From the NCBI GenBank assembly GCA_002331575.1, contig DCZG01000085.1, forward strand, positions 13,997-22,544: a DNA stretch of 8,548 bases, read 5' to 3'. Origin of the DNA: Atopobium sp. UBA2090. Its GTDB lineage: Bacteria > Actinomycetota > Coriobacteriia > Coriobacteriales > Atopobiaceae. The notes under the pieces were generated by a model. That model was given only the letters and a program-made list of their open reading frames with translations. It had not been told where the DNA came from and searched no databases. Made by a program: the position numbers and the translations under genes. Below, one piece after another: positions 1 to 5,250 of the stretch (the stretch's first letter is position 1; every line of letters begins with the position of its first letter).

Positions 1-1
1 A

Positions 2-295
2 CATCTATCGGCGGAGGAACAGGCGACCATCGAGGCGCTCACCGCCGAGCAGATCGCGGCGGACCAGGCCCGCCGCGCGTTCAATGCCGCTCGACGGCCG
101 CCCTACTCGGAGAACGTCCTGCAGCACATCCACGACGTCCGCTCTGACGAGGCGGTGATTCGGGAGCTCGAACGGATGGTCCCGGTCGTCGTCATCCGCG
201 ACTTCAACCTCGCCGACGCGCCGACCGCCCACGATCCCGCCAAGCTCGCCGGTGCCATCGAGGCGGTGAGCAGATGTCGTTCACGGCTCAGGTAA
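2..295 (+). CDS. yvcK: YvcK/CofD-like protein, C-terminal fragment (5' end outside window)
   Basis: This is an open frame with no start in the window; about 97 codons remain before a TAA at 293-295. Its codon use matches the neighbouring genes and the two other forward frames do not. The visible protein has an Ala/Glu-rich helical stretch, then a hydrophobic strand (VPVVVIRDF) and a closing HDPAKLAGAIEAV segment. That ending resembles the 'HDP..L..A' end of YvcK (gluconeogenesis factor, CofD-like fold). YvcK proteins are UDP-sugar-binding factors that affect carbon metabolism and cell-wall growth. The rapZ-yvcK-whiA order is widely conserved in Gram-positive bacteria, and whiA follows here with a 22-nt overlap, suggesting coupled translation. 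The identification rests on this short tail and on context. The nucleotide-binding part is outside the window, so the call is probable, not certain. Confidence 0.62.
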   Translation, partial: HLSAEEQATIEALTAEQIAADQARRAFNAARRPPYSENVLQHIHDVRSDEAVIRELERMVPVVVIRDFNLADAPTAHDPAKLAGAIEAVSRCRSRLR

Positions 296-1212
296 AAGAC
301 GAGCTCTCGCGCGTGGAGGCCAGCTCGCGCGAGGTCGAGCTCGCTGAGCTCTCCGCCCTCGTCAGAGTCTGCGGCACGCTGTCGTTCCACGGGTCCGGGC
401 GCTACACCATTCGCGTGTCCACCGAGACGGGCGCCGTCGCTCGTACGGTCATCAAGTCGACGCACAAGCTCTTCGACCTCGAGACCTCGCTCACGGTGCG
501 CCGCTCGGTCCTCCACAAGACTCGTAACTACCTCATCGAGATGCCCGAGCAAGACGGTCTCGCCGAGGACCTCATCGCACTCGGCATCCTCGTGCCCGGA
601 CGCGGTCTCGCCATGGGGGTGCCGACGGCGCTGCTCGGCTCCGACGAGGCGGTTGCCGCATTCGTGCGCGGTGCCTTCATGGCGGGAGGATTCGTCGCCA
701 ACCCCTATGGTGACTTCCACCTCGAGATCGCCGTGACAGGCGAGGATTTCGCCCAAGGGCTCATCTCGCTCATCGCGCGTCTCGGCGTGACGGCTCGTCT
801 CAACCGAAGGCGCGGCTCGTACGCGATCTATCTCAAGAGCTTCGAGGACGTGACCGCGCTGCTCGAGGCCATGGGTGCCACGGACATGGCACGCGTCGTG
901 GAGGTCGTGCGCACCAAGAAGTCGATCAAGAACGACGTCAACCGGCGCGTCAACGCCGAGATTGCCAACCAGGCACGGTCGACGAGCGCCGCCGCAGACC
1001 AGCTCGAGCTCATCGAGCGGGCGGAACGAGCCCTCGACGTCCACGCGCTACCGCCCGTCATCCGTACGTTTATGGAGGCGCGCAAGGCTAACCCCGAACT
1101 CAGCCTCACGGCCCTCGGGGAGGAGCTCGACCCCCCCGTGTCCAAGTCCGCGATGTACCACAGGCTGCTGCGGCTCCAGGAACTCGTGGAGGATGCCGAG
1201 CGCGAGGGGTAA
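274..1212 (+). CDS. whiA: WhiA, DNA-binding sporulation/cell-division regulator homologue
   Basis: The product is 312 aa, the usual length for WhiA. The N-terminal half has the degenerate LAGLIDADG-homing-endonuclease fold, with two helix motifs near residues 22-36 (ELAELSALVRVCGTL) and 130-144 (FVRGAFMAGGFVANP). The family signature is at about 220-245 (NDVNRRVNAEIANQAR...AAADQLELI). A C-terminal helix-turn-helix is at about 276-303 (LSLTALGEEL...VSKSAMYHRLLRL). WhiA controls sporulation septation in Streptomyces and affects division and chromosome segregation in Bacillus. Coriobacteriia do not sporulate, so the division role is the likelier one here (inference). The ATG lies inside the end of the upstream frame, with GAGG at 260-263 as a modest ribosome binding site, and MSFTAQVKDEL is a typical WhiA start. 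No missing domain or frameshift is seen. Confidence 0.95.
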   Translation: MSFTAQVKDELSRVEASSREVELAELSALVRVCGTLSFHGSGRYTIRVSTETGAVARTVIKSTHKLFDLETSLTVRRSVLHKTRNYLIEMPEQDGLAEDLIALGILVPGRGLAMGVPTALLGSDEAVAAFVRGAFMAGGFVANPYGDFHLEIAVTGEDFAQGLISLIARLGVTARLNRRRGSYAIYLKSFEDVTALLEAMGATDMARVVEVVRTKKSIKNDVNRRVNAEIANQARSTSAAADQLELIERAERALDVHALPPVIRTFMEARKANPELSLTALGEELDPPVSKSAMYHRLLRLQELVEDAEREG

Positions 1213-1213
1213 G

Positions 1214-1234
1214 GGGGTACCGTTCACCTACCCC
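1214..1234 (+). terminator. weak hairpin just after whiA
   Basis: GGGGTA (1214-1219) and TACCCC (1229-1234) form a perfect 6-bp stem with a 9-nt loop, starting two bases after the whiA stop codon. No T-tract follows, so this is at best a weak or factor-assisted terminator, or an mRNA 3'-end stabiliser. Confidence 0.25.
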
Positions 1235-1332
1235 TGCGATGCCGTTCTTCGGTGTGTGAACGTTCTCATGCCCCCAGCGCGGGAAAATCTAACGCGCATG
1301 GATTGCGCCGCATAGAACTTGGACTCGTGCGG

Positions 1333-1338
1333 TAAGAT
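1333..1338 (+). promoter_or_regulatory. candidate promoter -10 for gap
   Basis: TAAGAT at 1333-1338 matches TATAAT at four of six positions and would give an untranslated leader of roughly 65 nt before gap. The -35 position 17 bp upstream (1310-1315) does not resemble TTGACA. A short inverted repeat, GCGCA-N5-TGCGC (1294-1308), lies directly upstream of that position and could be an operator. A promoter is expected in this 199-bp gap because gap is normally expressed far more strongly than whiA. The exact site is a guess. Confidence 0.3.
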
Positions 1339-1411
1339 ATCCAAAGCAATGGTTCCCATTGTTGTCCGGCTGCCGGAGAGTGGCTTCGGTGGCCATCCGA
1401 GAGGAGAAAGC

Positions 1412-2437
1412 ATGGCAGTAAAGGTTGCTATCAACGGCTTTGGTCGTATCGGCCGTCTGGCGTTCCGTCAGATGTTCGGTCACGAGGGCTCCGAGATTGT
1501 CGCCATCAACGACCTCACGTCCCCCGAGATGCTGGCCTACCTTCTGAAGTACGACTCCACGCAGGGCAACTACGCTCGCACGCACACCGTCGAGGCCGGC
1601 GAGGACAACATTGTGGTCGACGGCAAGAAGATCACGATCTACAAGGAGGCAGACGCCAACAATCTGCCCTGGGGCGAGCTCGGCGTTGACGTCGTCCTCG
1701 AGTGCACCGGCTTCTACACCTCCAAGGCCAAGGCCCAGGCTCACATCAACGCCGGCGCCAAGAAGGTCGTCATCTCCGCTCCTGCAGGCAAGGACCTCCC
1801 CACGATCGTCTTCAACGTCAACCATGAGACGCTGACCGCCGACGATAACATCATCTCCGCCGCCTCCTGCACCACGAACTGCCTCGCCCCGATGGCCAAG
1901 GGCCTCAACGACTACGCCCCCATCGTCTCAGGCATCATGACGACCATCCACGCCTTCACCGGCGACCAGATGATCCTCGACGGCCCGCAGCGCAAGGGTG
2001 ACTTCCGTCGCTCTCGTGCCGGCTCCGAGAACATCGTCCCGAACTCCACCGGTGCCGCCAAGGCCATCGGCCTCGTTCTCCCCGAGCTCAACGGCAAGCT
2101 CATCGGTGCTGCTCAGCGCGTCCCGACGCCGACCGGCTCCATCACCAACCTGTACGCTGTCGTCGCCAAGACCGTTACCGTCGACGAGATCAACGCCGCG
2201 ATGAAGGCCTATGCCGAGAGCATCCCCGACACCTTTGCCTACAACGAGGACATGATCGTCTCTCGCGACATCGTCGGCGAGACCCACGGCTCGATCTTCG
2301 ACGCCACGCAGACCCTGGTCCAGGACCTCGGCAACGGCCAGAGCCTCGTTCAGGTCACCGCTTGGTACGACAACGAGAACTCCTACACCTCTCAGATGGT
2401 CCGCACCATCAAGTACTTCGAGAAGTTCGTTGCCTAG
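1412..2437 (+). CDS. gap: glyceraldehyde-3-phosphate dehydrogenase, type I
   Basis: The 341-aa product catalyses the NAD-dependent oxidation and phosphorylation of glyceraldehyde 3-phosphate to 1,3-bisphosphoglycerate in cytoplasmic glycolysis. The Rossmann motif NGFGRIGR is at residues 8-15. Asp34 in AINDL is the usual mark of NAD preference. The catalytic centre ASCTTNCLAP has the nucleophile Cys153, and His180 (TTIHAFTGDQ) is the general base. The substrate-binding segment GPQRKGDFRRSR at 191-202 and the C-terminal WYDNENSY at 318-325 are intact. The ATG at 1412 is preceded by AGGAG (1402-1406) and gives the canonical MAVKVAINGFGRIG start. In-frame starts farther upstream (for example 1349) would add a tail not expected in the family. 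It heads the gap-pgk-tpiA block but has a terminator-like hairpin of its own directly downstream. Confidence 0.98.
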   Translation: MAVKVAINGFGRIGRLAFRQMFGHEGSEIVAINDLTSPEMLAYLLKYDSTQGNYARTHTVEAGEDNIVVDGKKITIYKEADANNLPWGELGVDVVLECTGFYTSKAKAQAHINAGAKKVVISAPAGKDLPTIVFNVNHETLTADDNIISAASCTTNCLAPMAKGLNDYAPIVSGIMTTIHAFTGDQMILDGPQRKGDFRRSRAGSENIVPNSTGAAKAIGLVLPELNGKLIGAAQRVPTPTGSITNLYAVVAKTVTVDEINAAMKAYAESIPDTFAYNEDMIVSRDIVGETHGSIFDATQTLVQDLGNGQSLVQVTAWYDNENSYTSQMVRTIKYFEKFVA

Positions 2438-2460
2438 TCTCTGCTAGCCACCCGGCACCC

Positions 2461-2505
2461 AGGGGTGCGGTCGTTGGTCGCGAGGCCGCGACCGTGCCCC
2501 TTTTT
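2461..2505 (+). terminator. rho-independent terminator or attenuator between gap and pgk
   Basis: AGGGGTGCGGTCG (2461-2473) pairs with CGACCGTGCCCCT (2489-2501) over 13 bp with two G-U wobbles, followed by a T-run at 2501-2505. An alternative inner hairpin, GGTCGCG/CGCGACC (2476-2482 with 2487-2493), is also possible. The hairpin starts 24 nt after the gap stop codon and ends only about 31 nt before the pgk start, so pgk expression must involve read-through or a promoter overlapping this element. Confidence 0.8.
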
Positions 2506-2536
2506 CATGCAGATCCAACAAATCGAAGGAGTGGAC

Positions 2537-3730
2537 ATGGCCTTTACCAAGAAGACTGTTCGCGACATCGACGTCGACGGCAAGCGCATCATCGAGCGCG
2601 TCGACTTCAACGTCCCCCTGAAGGACGGCGTCGTCCAGGATGACACCCGCATCCGCCTCGCCCTCCCTACCATCAAGTACCTGCTCGAGCACAACTGCAA
2701 GCTCACCCTCATGAGCCACCTCGGCCGCCCGAAGGGAGATGGCCCCGAGCCGGTCTTCTCGCTTGAGCCCGTCGCCAAGAAGCTCGAGGAAGAGCTCGGC
2801 AAGCCCGTCAAGTTCGTCGCCGACACTTACGGCGCAGAGGCCAAGGCCGCGGTCGACGCCCTCCAGCCGGGCGAGGTCCTGCTTCTCGAGAACGTCCGCT
2901 TCGACAAGCGCGAGAAGAAGAACGACCCCGAGATCGCCAAGACACTCGCGTCCTACGGCGACATCTTCGTCCTCGACGCCTTCGGCACGGCTCACCGCGC
3001 CCAGGGCTCCGTCGTCGGCCCCGCCGCCTACATCCCGGCCGTCGCCGGCTTCCTTCTCGAGCAGGAGGTCGACACCCTCACGTCGATCTTCGCCGAGCCC
3101 AAGCGTCCGTTCGTCGCCATCGTCGGCGGCTCCAAGGTCTCCAGCAAGATCGGAGTCCTCGAGCACCTCATGGACTCCGCTGACACCATCATCATCGGCG
3201 GCGGCATGGCCTACACCTTCTTCCTGGCCCAGGGCATGACCGTCGGCACCTCGCTGCAGGAGCCCGACTTCGTCGAGAAGGCCGCCGAGATGCTCAAGGA
3301 GGCCAAGGCCAAGGGTTGCGAGATCATGCTTCCCGTCGACAACCGCGTCGCCGATCACTTCGGCGAGGATGCCGTTCCCGAGATCGTCGACTCCGACTCG
3401 ATCCCCGCAGACCGCATGGGCATGGACATCGGCCCCAAGACCGAGCAGGCCTACATCGACTGCATCAAGAAGGCCAAGACCGTCTTCTGGAACGGCCCGA
3501 TGGGCGTCTTCGAGATCGATCAGTTCGCACATGGCACGAAGGTCATCGCGGAGGCAATTGCCGACAACGCCGAGTGCACTTCCATCATCGGCGGCGGCGA
3601 CTCCGTGTCCGCTATCAACAAGTTTGGCCTGGCCGACAAGATGAGCTGGATCTCCACGGGCGGCGGCGCCTCCATGGAGCTCGTCGAGGGCAAGGCTCTT
3701 CCGGGAGTGGAGGCTCTTCTCGATGCGTAA
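2537..3730 (+). CDS. pgk: phosphoglycerate kinase
   Basis: The 397-aa product, a normal bacterial length, transfers phosphate from 1,3-bisphosphoglycerate to ADP, making 3-phosphoglycerate and ATP in the cytoplasm. The N-domain substrate site shows RVDFNVP (21-27) and SHLGRPKG (60-67). ENVRF is at 118-122 and DAFGTAHR at 147-154. The hinge and nucleotide domain show VGGSKVSSKIGV (196-207), FWNGPMGVFE (317-326), GGGDSVSAINKFG (352-364) and the glycine-rich STGGGASMELVEGKALPG (373-390). The start is fixed by AAGGAG at 2526-2531, 5 nt before the ATG; an earlier in-frame ATG at 2507 lies at the foot of the gap terminator and lacks a ribosome binding site. Its stop codon overlaps the tpiA start, so the two genes are co-transcribed and probably translationally coupled. 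Confidence 0.98.
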   Translation: MAFTKKTVRDIDVDGKRIIERVDFNVPLKDGVVQDDTRIRLALPTIKYLLEHNCKLTLMSHLGRPKGDGPEPVFSLEPVAKKLEEELGKPVKFVADTYGAEAKAAVDALQPGEVLLLENVRFDKREKKNDPEIAKTLASYGDIFVLDAFGTAHRAQGSVVGPAAYIPAVAGFLLEQEVDTLTSIFAEPKRPFVAIVGGSKVSSKIGVLEHLMDSADTIIIGGGMAYTFFLAQGMTVGTSLQEPDFVEKAAEMLKEAKAKGCEIMLPVDNRVADHFGEDAVPEIVDSDSIPADRMGMDIGPKTEQAYIDCIKKAKTVFWNGPMGVFEIDQFAHGTKVIAEAIADNAECTSIIGGGDSVSAINKFGLADKMSWISTGGGASMELVEGKALPGVEALLDA

Positions 3731-4490
3731 CAGGATGATTGCCGGCAACTGGAAGATGAACAAGACCTATGCCGAGGGCGTCGAGCTCGCGCAGGGTCTC
3801 GCTGACGAGCTCAAGGACGGGACCGGCTCCGTCGACGTCGTCATCGCACCGCCCGCGGTTGATCTCAAGGGCGTCTCCGAGGTCATCGAGCAGACCTCTG
3901 CCCCGTTCGCGCTCTCCGCGCAGAACGTCTACTTCGAGGAGAAGGGCGCCTTCACCGGCGAGACCGCTCCCGACATGCTGACTGCGGTCGGCTGCACCTT
4001 CTGCATCATCGGCCACTCGGAGCGTCGCGGCTACTTCGGTGAGACCGACGAGGACGTCAACAAGAAGGCCAAGGCCCTCATGGCCCACGACATCGTGCCG
4101 ATCTCCTGCTGCGGCGAGCCCCTCGAGATTCGCGAGGCTGGCACGCACGTCGAGTTCGTCGTGAACCAGATCAAGGCCGACACCAAGGGGCTCGAGATCT
4201 CCGATCCCTCCAAGTACGTGATCGCCTACGAGCCGATCTGGGCCATCGGAACCGGCAAGACCGCCACGGCCGATGACGCCGAGGAGGTCTGCGGCGCCAT
4301 CCGCAAGACCCTCGTCGAGGTCTTTGGCGAGAAGACCGCCGACGGCATCCGCATCCTCTATGGTGGATCCGCCAAGCCCGATAACATCGCCGGCTTCCTC
4401 AACAAGGAGGACGTCGACGGCGCGCTCGTCGGCGGCGCCTCCCTCAAGGCTGACTCCTTCGCGGCCATGGTCAAGAGCGCGATGGCGTAG
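3723..4490 (+). CDS. tpiA: triosephosphate isomerase
   Basis: The 255-aa product interconverts dihydroxyacetone phosphate and glyceraldehyde 3-phosphate, feeding the gap reaction. Catalytic residues are all present: Asn9 and Lys11 in AGNWKMNK, the electrophile His98 in IIGHSERR, and the base Glu170 in AYEPIWAIGTGKT, which includes flexible loop 6. The phosphate-binding YGGS is at 213-216. The conserved PILCVGE segment reads PISCCGE here, giving adjacent Cys129-Cys130; this is a mild variation. The chosen ATG overlaps the pgk 3' end by 8 nt and is preceded by GGAGG (3709-3713). It gives MRNRMIAGNWKMNK, the usual family start; a second ATG at 3735 would remove conserved N-terminal residues. Confidence 0.98.
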   Translation: MRNRMIAGNWKMNKTYAEGVELAQGLADELKDGTGSVDVVIAPPAVDLKGVSEVIEQTSAPFALSAQNVYFEEKGAFTGETAPDMLTAVGCTFCIIGHSERRGYFGETDEDVNKKAKALMAHDIVPISCCGEPLEIREAGTHVEFVVNQIKADTKGLEISDPSKYVIAYEPIWAIGTGKTATADDAEEVCGAIRKTLVEVFGEKTADGIRILYGGSAKPDNIAGFLNKEDVDGALVGGASLKADSFAAMVKSAMA

Positions 4491-4513
4491 TCCGTCTCGA
4501 CACTGACGTACAG

Positions 4514-4548
4514 GGGGGTCCGGGCTATGCTCGGACCCCCTTCTCTTC
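4514..4548 (+). terminator. rho-independent terminator after tpiA
   Basis: GGGGGTCCG (4514-4522) pairs perfectly with CGGACCCCC (4532-4540) around a 9-nt loop, and a pyrimidine-rich tail (TTCTCTTC) follows. The tail has fewer T residues than the other terminators here, so efficiency may be lower, but its position 23 nt after the tpiA stop fits the end of the pgk-tpiA transcript. Confidence 0.78.
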
Positions 4549-4624
4549 GCGGCGATGGTTGTCCTCAAAGCCGTCGAGAAGCTGTGGGGGAGGAAAGACA
4601 AGCCGTGCAGCGGATCTGTCGCTG

Positions 4625-4640
4625 TGGTAGCCTATTCTAT
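4625..4640 (+). promoter_or_regulatory. candidate secG promoter -10 region
   Basis: TGG followed by TAGCCT (4628-4633), or TATTCT at 4633-4638, could be an actinobacterial -10 element. A small hairpin, CGGCA-TCG-TGCCG (4652-4664), lies in the leader before the ribosome binding site. A promoter is expected because a terminator follows tpiA, but no clear -35 is visible, so the exact site is uncertain. Confidence 0.3.
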
Positions 4641-4683
4641 CGGTCAACCATCGGCATCGTGCCGGTTACGAAGGAGATTGAAC

Positions 4684-4932
4684 GTGGGCGTTCTCAACAT
4701 CTTCCTGCTCGTCCTCATGTTTCTCTCGGGTGTGCTCACCGTGATTCTCGTGCTCATGCACTCTGGCAAGGGCACTGGCGTCTCCGACATGATTGCCGCC
4801 TCGATGTACAATGCCAACTCCGGCTCGGGTGTCTGGGAGAAGAACCTCGACCGTCTCACGGTCATCACCACCACGGTCTTCATGGCGAGCATCATCATCA
4901 TGGCGCTCACCTTCCCTCTTGGCACGATCTAG
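4684..4932 (+). CDS. secG: preprotein translocase subunit SecG
   Basis: The 82-aa product is the small accessory subunit of the SecYEG channel in the cytoplasmic membrane. It has two transmembrane helices, at about residues 4-25 and 60-77. They flank the family's cytoplasmic loop, with LMHSGKGTGVSD (24-35) and EKNLDRLT (52-59). These motifs and the length are typical of Gram-positive SecG. The start is GTG at 4684, 7 nt after a good AAGGAG (4671-4676). The frame stays open upstream to an ATG at 4555, but that would add 43 residues not expected in SecG and has no ribosome binding site at a useful distance. secG after tpiA is the standard actinobacterial order. It is bounded by terminators on both sides, so it is probably monocistronic. 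Confidence 0.95.
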   Translation: MGVLNIFLLVLMFLSGVLTVILVLMHSGKGTGVSDMIAASMYNANSGSGVWEKNLDRLTVITTTVFMASIIIMALTFPLGTI

Positions 4933-4956
4933 TCCGAGCTTCATGGGGCACCGCAC

Positions 4957-4991
4957 TCGGGGAGTGGACCTACGTCCGCTCCCCGATTTTT
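4957..4991 (+). terminator. strong rho-independent terminator after secG
   Basis: TCGGGGAGTGGAC (4957-4969) pairs with GTCCGCTCCCCGA (4974-4986) over 13 bp with one G-U pair and a CTAC tetraloop, followed directly by five T residues (4987-4991). This is a textbook intrinsic terminator 25 nt after the secG stop codon. Confidence 0.93.
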
Positions 4992-5011
4992 CTCCCCACT
5001 TTGACTAGAGA

Positions 5012-5044
5012 ACCTGGAAAAGCAACCTGTCCCCTTTTCCAGGT
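5012..5044. repeat. orphan perfect 11-bp inverted repeat
   Basis: ACCTGGAAAAG (5012-5022) and CTTTTCCAGGT (5034-5044) are exact reverse complements separated by 11 nt. The element lies between the secG terminator and the next promoter and touches no gene. It has no T-tract, so it is not a second intrinsic terminator for secG. Its spacer contains CCTGTCCC, which recurs at 5181-5188. It could be a dispersed palindromic (REP-like) element, a protein-binding site or a remnant of a small mobile unit. The sequence alone cannot decide. Confidence 0.6.
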
Positions 5045-5080
5045 ACGCTTGCCAGCTGCAAACTGCCGACGAGCCGCAAT

Positions 5081-5097
5081 TAACCGTTTCGTAACCG
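5081..5097 (+). promoter_or_regulatory. 11-bp-phased direct repeat, possible activator site
   Basis: TAACCG occurs at 5081-5086 and again at 5092-5097, exactly 11 bp apart start to start, placing both copies on one DNA face. They end about 18 bp before the candidate -35 of the downstream promoter. Tandem half-sites at this pitch are typical of OmpR/PhoB-type response regulators. A six-base repeat can occur by chance, so this is tentative. Confidence 0.3.
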
Positions 5098-5115
5098 ACC
5101 TTCCCCGCGCCGTTT

Positions 5116-5144
5116 TTGCCCCAAATGGTCATTTGGTATACAGT
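5116..5144 (+). promoter_or_regulatory. promoter of the peptide-binding protein gene with operator-like palindrome
   Basis: The -35 candidate is TTGCCC (5116-5121). The -10 is TATACA (5137-5142), preceded by TGG as an extended -10, or TACAGT (5139-5144) at 17-bp spacing. Between them lies CCAAATGGTCATTTGG (5121-5136), a perfect 7-bp inverted repeat with a 2-bp centre that fills the spacer and abuts the -10. Bound protein there would overlap the RNA polymerase site, so repression is the natural reading (inference). Confidence 0.6.
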
Positions 5145-5163
5145 AGCGAGGTAGTTCTGTTAA

Positions 5164-5224
5164 GGGCAGGTCAAGGTTCGCCTGTCCCGGGGAAGGTCGG
5201 AGCGGGGGACAAATCGGTTGTCCC
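5164..5224 (+). promoter_or_regulatory. structured 5' leader of the peptide-binding protein mRNA
   Basis: If transcription starts about 7 nt after the -10, the mRNA has a leader of about 100 nt. Two hairpins are visible. GGGCAGG (5164-5170) pairs with CCTGTCCC (5181-5188) with one bulged base, and GGGACAA (5206-5212) pairs perfectly with TTGTCCC (5218-5224). GGGAC at 5206-5210 can instead pair with GTCCC at 5184-5188, which would break both. The leader is followed by a strong ribosome binding site, AGGAGGAGG (5238-5246). I recognise no known riboswitch. Confidence 0.4.
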
Positions 5225-5250
5225 ACTTCGAAGATTCAGGAGGAGGATCA

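Noticed and set aside
103..1044. A long minus-strand open frame opposite whiA
   Set aside because: It spans the yvcK/whiA junction, has no convincing ribosome binding site and is the complement of a conserved gene.
1258..1265. GAACGTTC palindrome as a LexA/SOS box
   Set aside because: It lacks the spacer between half-sites seen in Gram-positive or actinobacterial LexA boxes, and an 8-bp palindrome can arise by chance.
1349..1411. Upstream in-frame start for gap at 1349
   Set aside because: The resulting extra residues are absent from GAPDH proteins, while the ATG at 1412 has AGGAG at the right distance and the canonical N-terminus.
2444..3763. A 439-codon minus-strand open frame opposite pgk
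   Set aside because: It is the same GC-rich shadow effect. pgk is unambiguous on the + strand, and the antisense product resembles no family I know.
4555..4683. Upstream extension of secG from an ATG at 4555
   Set aside because: It would add 43 non-conserved residues and begin at the base of the tpiA terminator; the GTG at 4684 has a well-spaced AAGGAG and gives a normal SecG.
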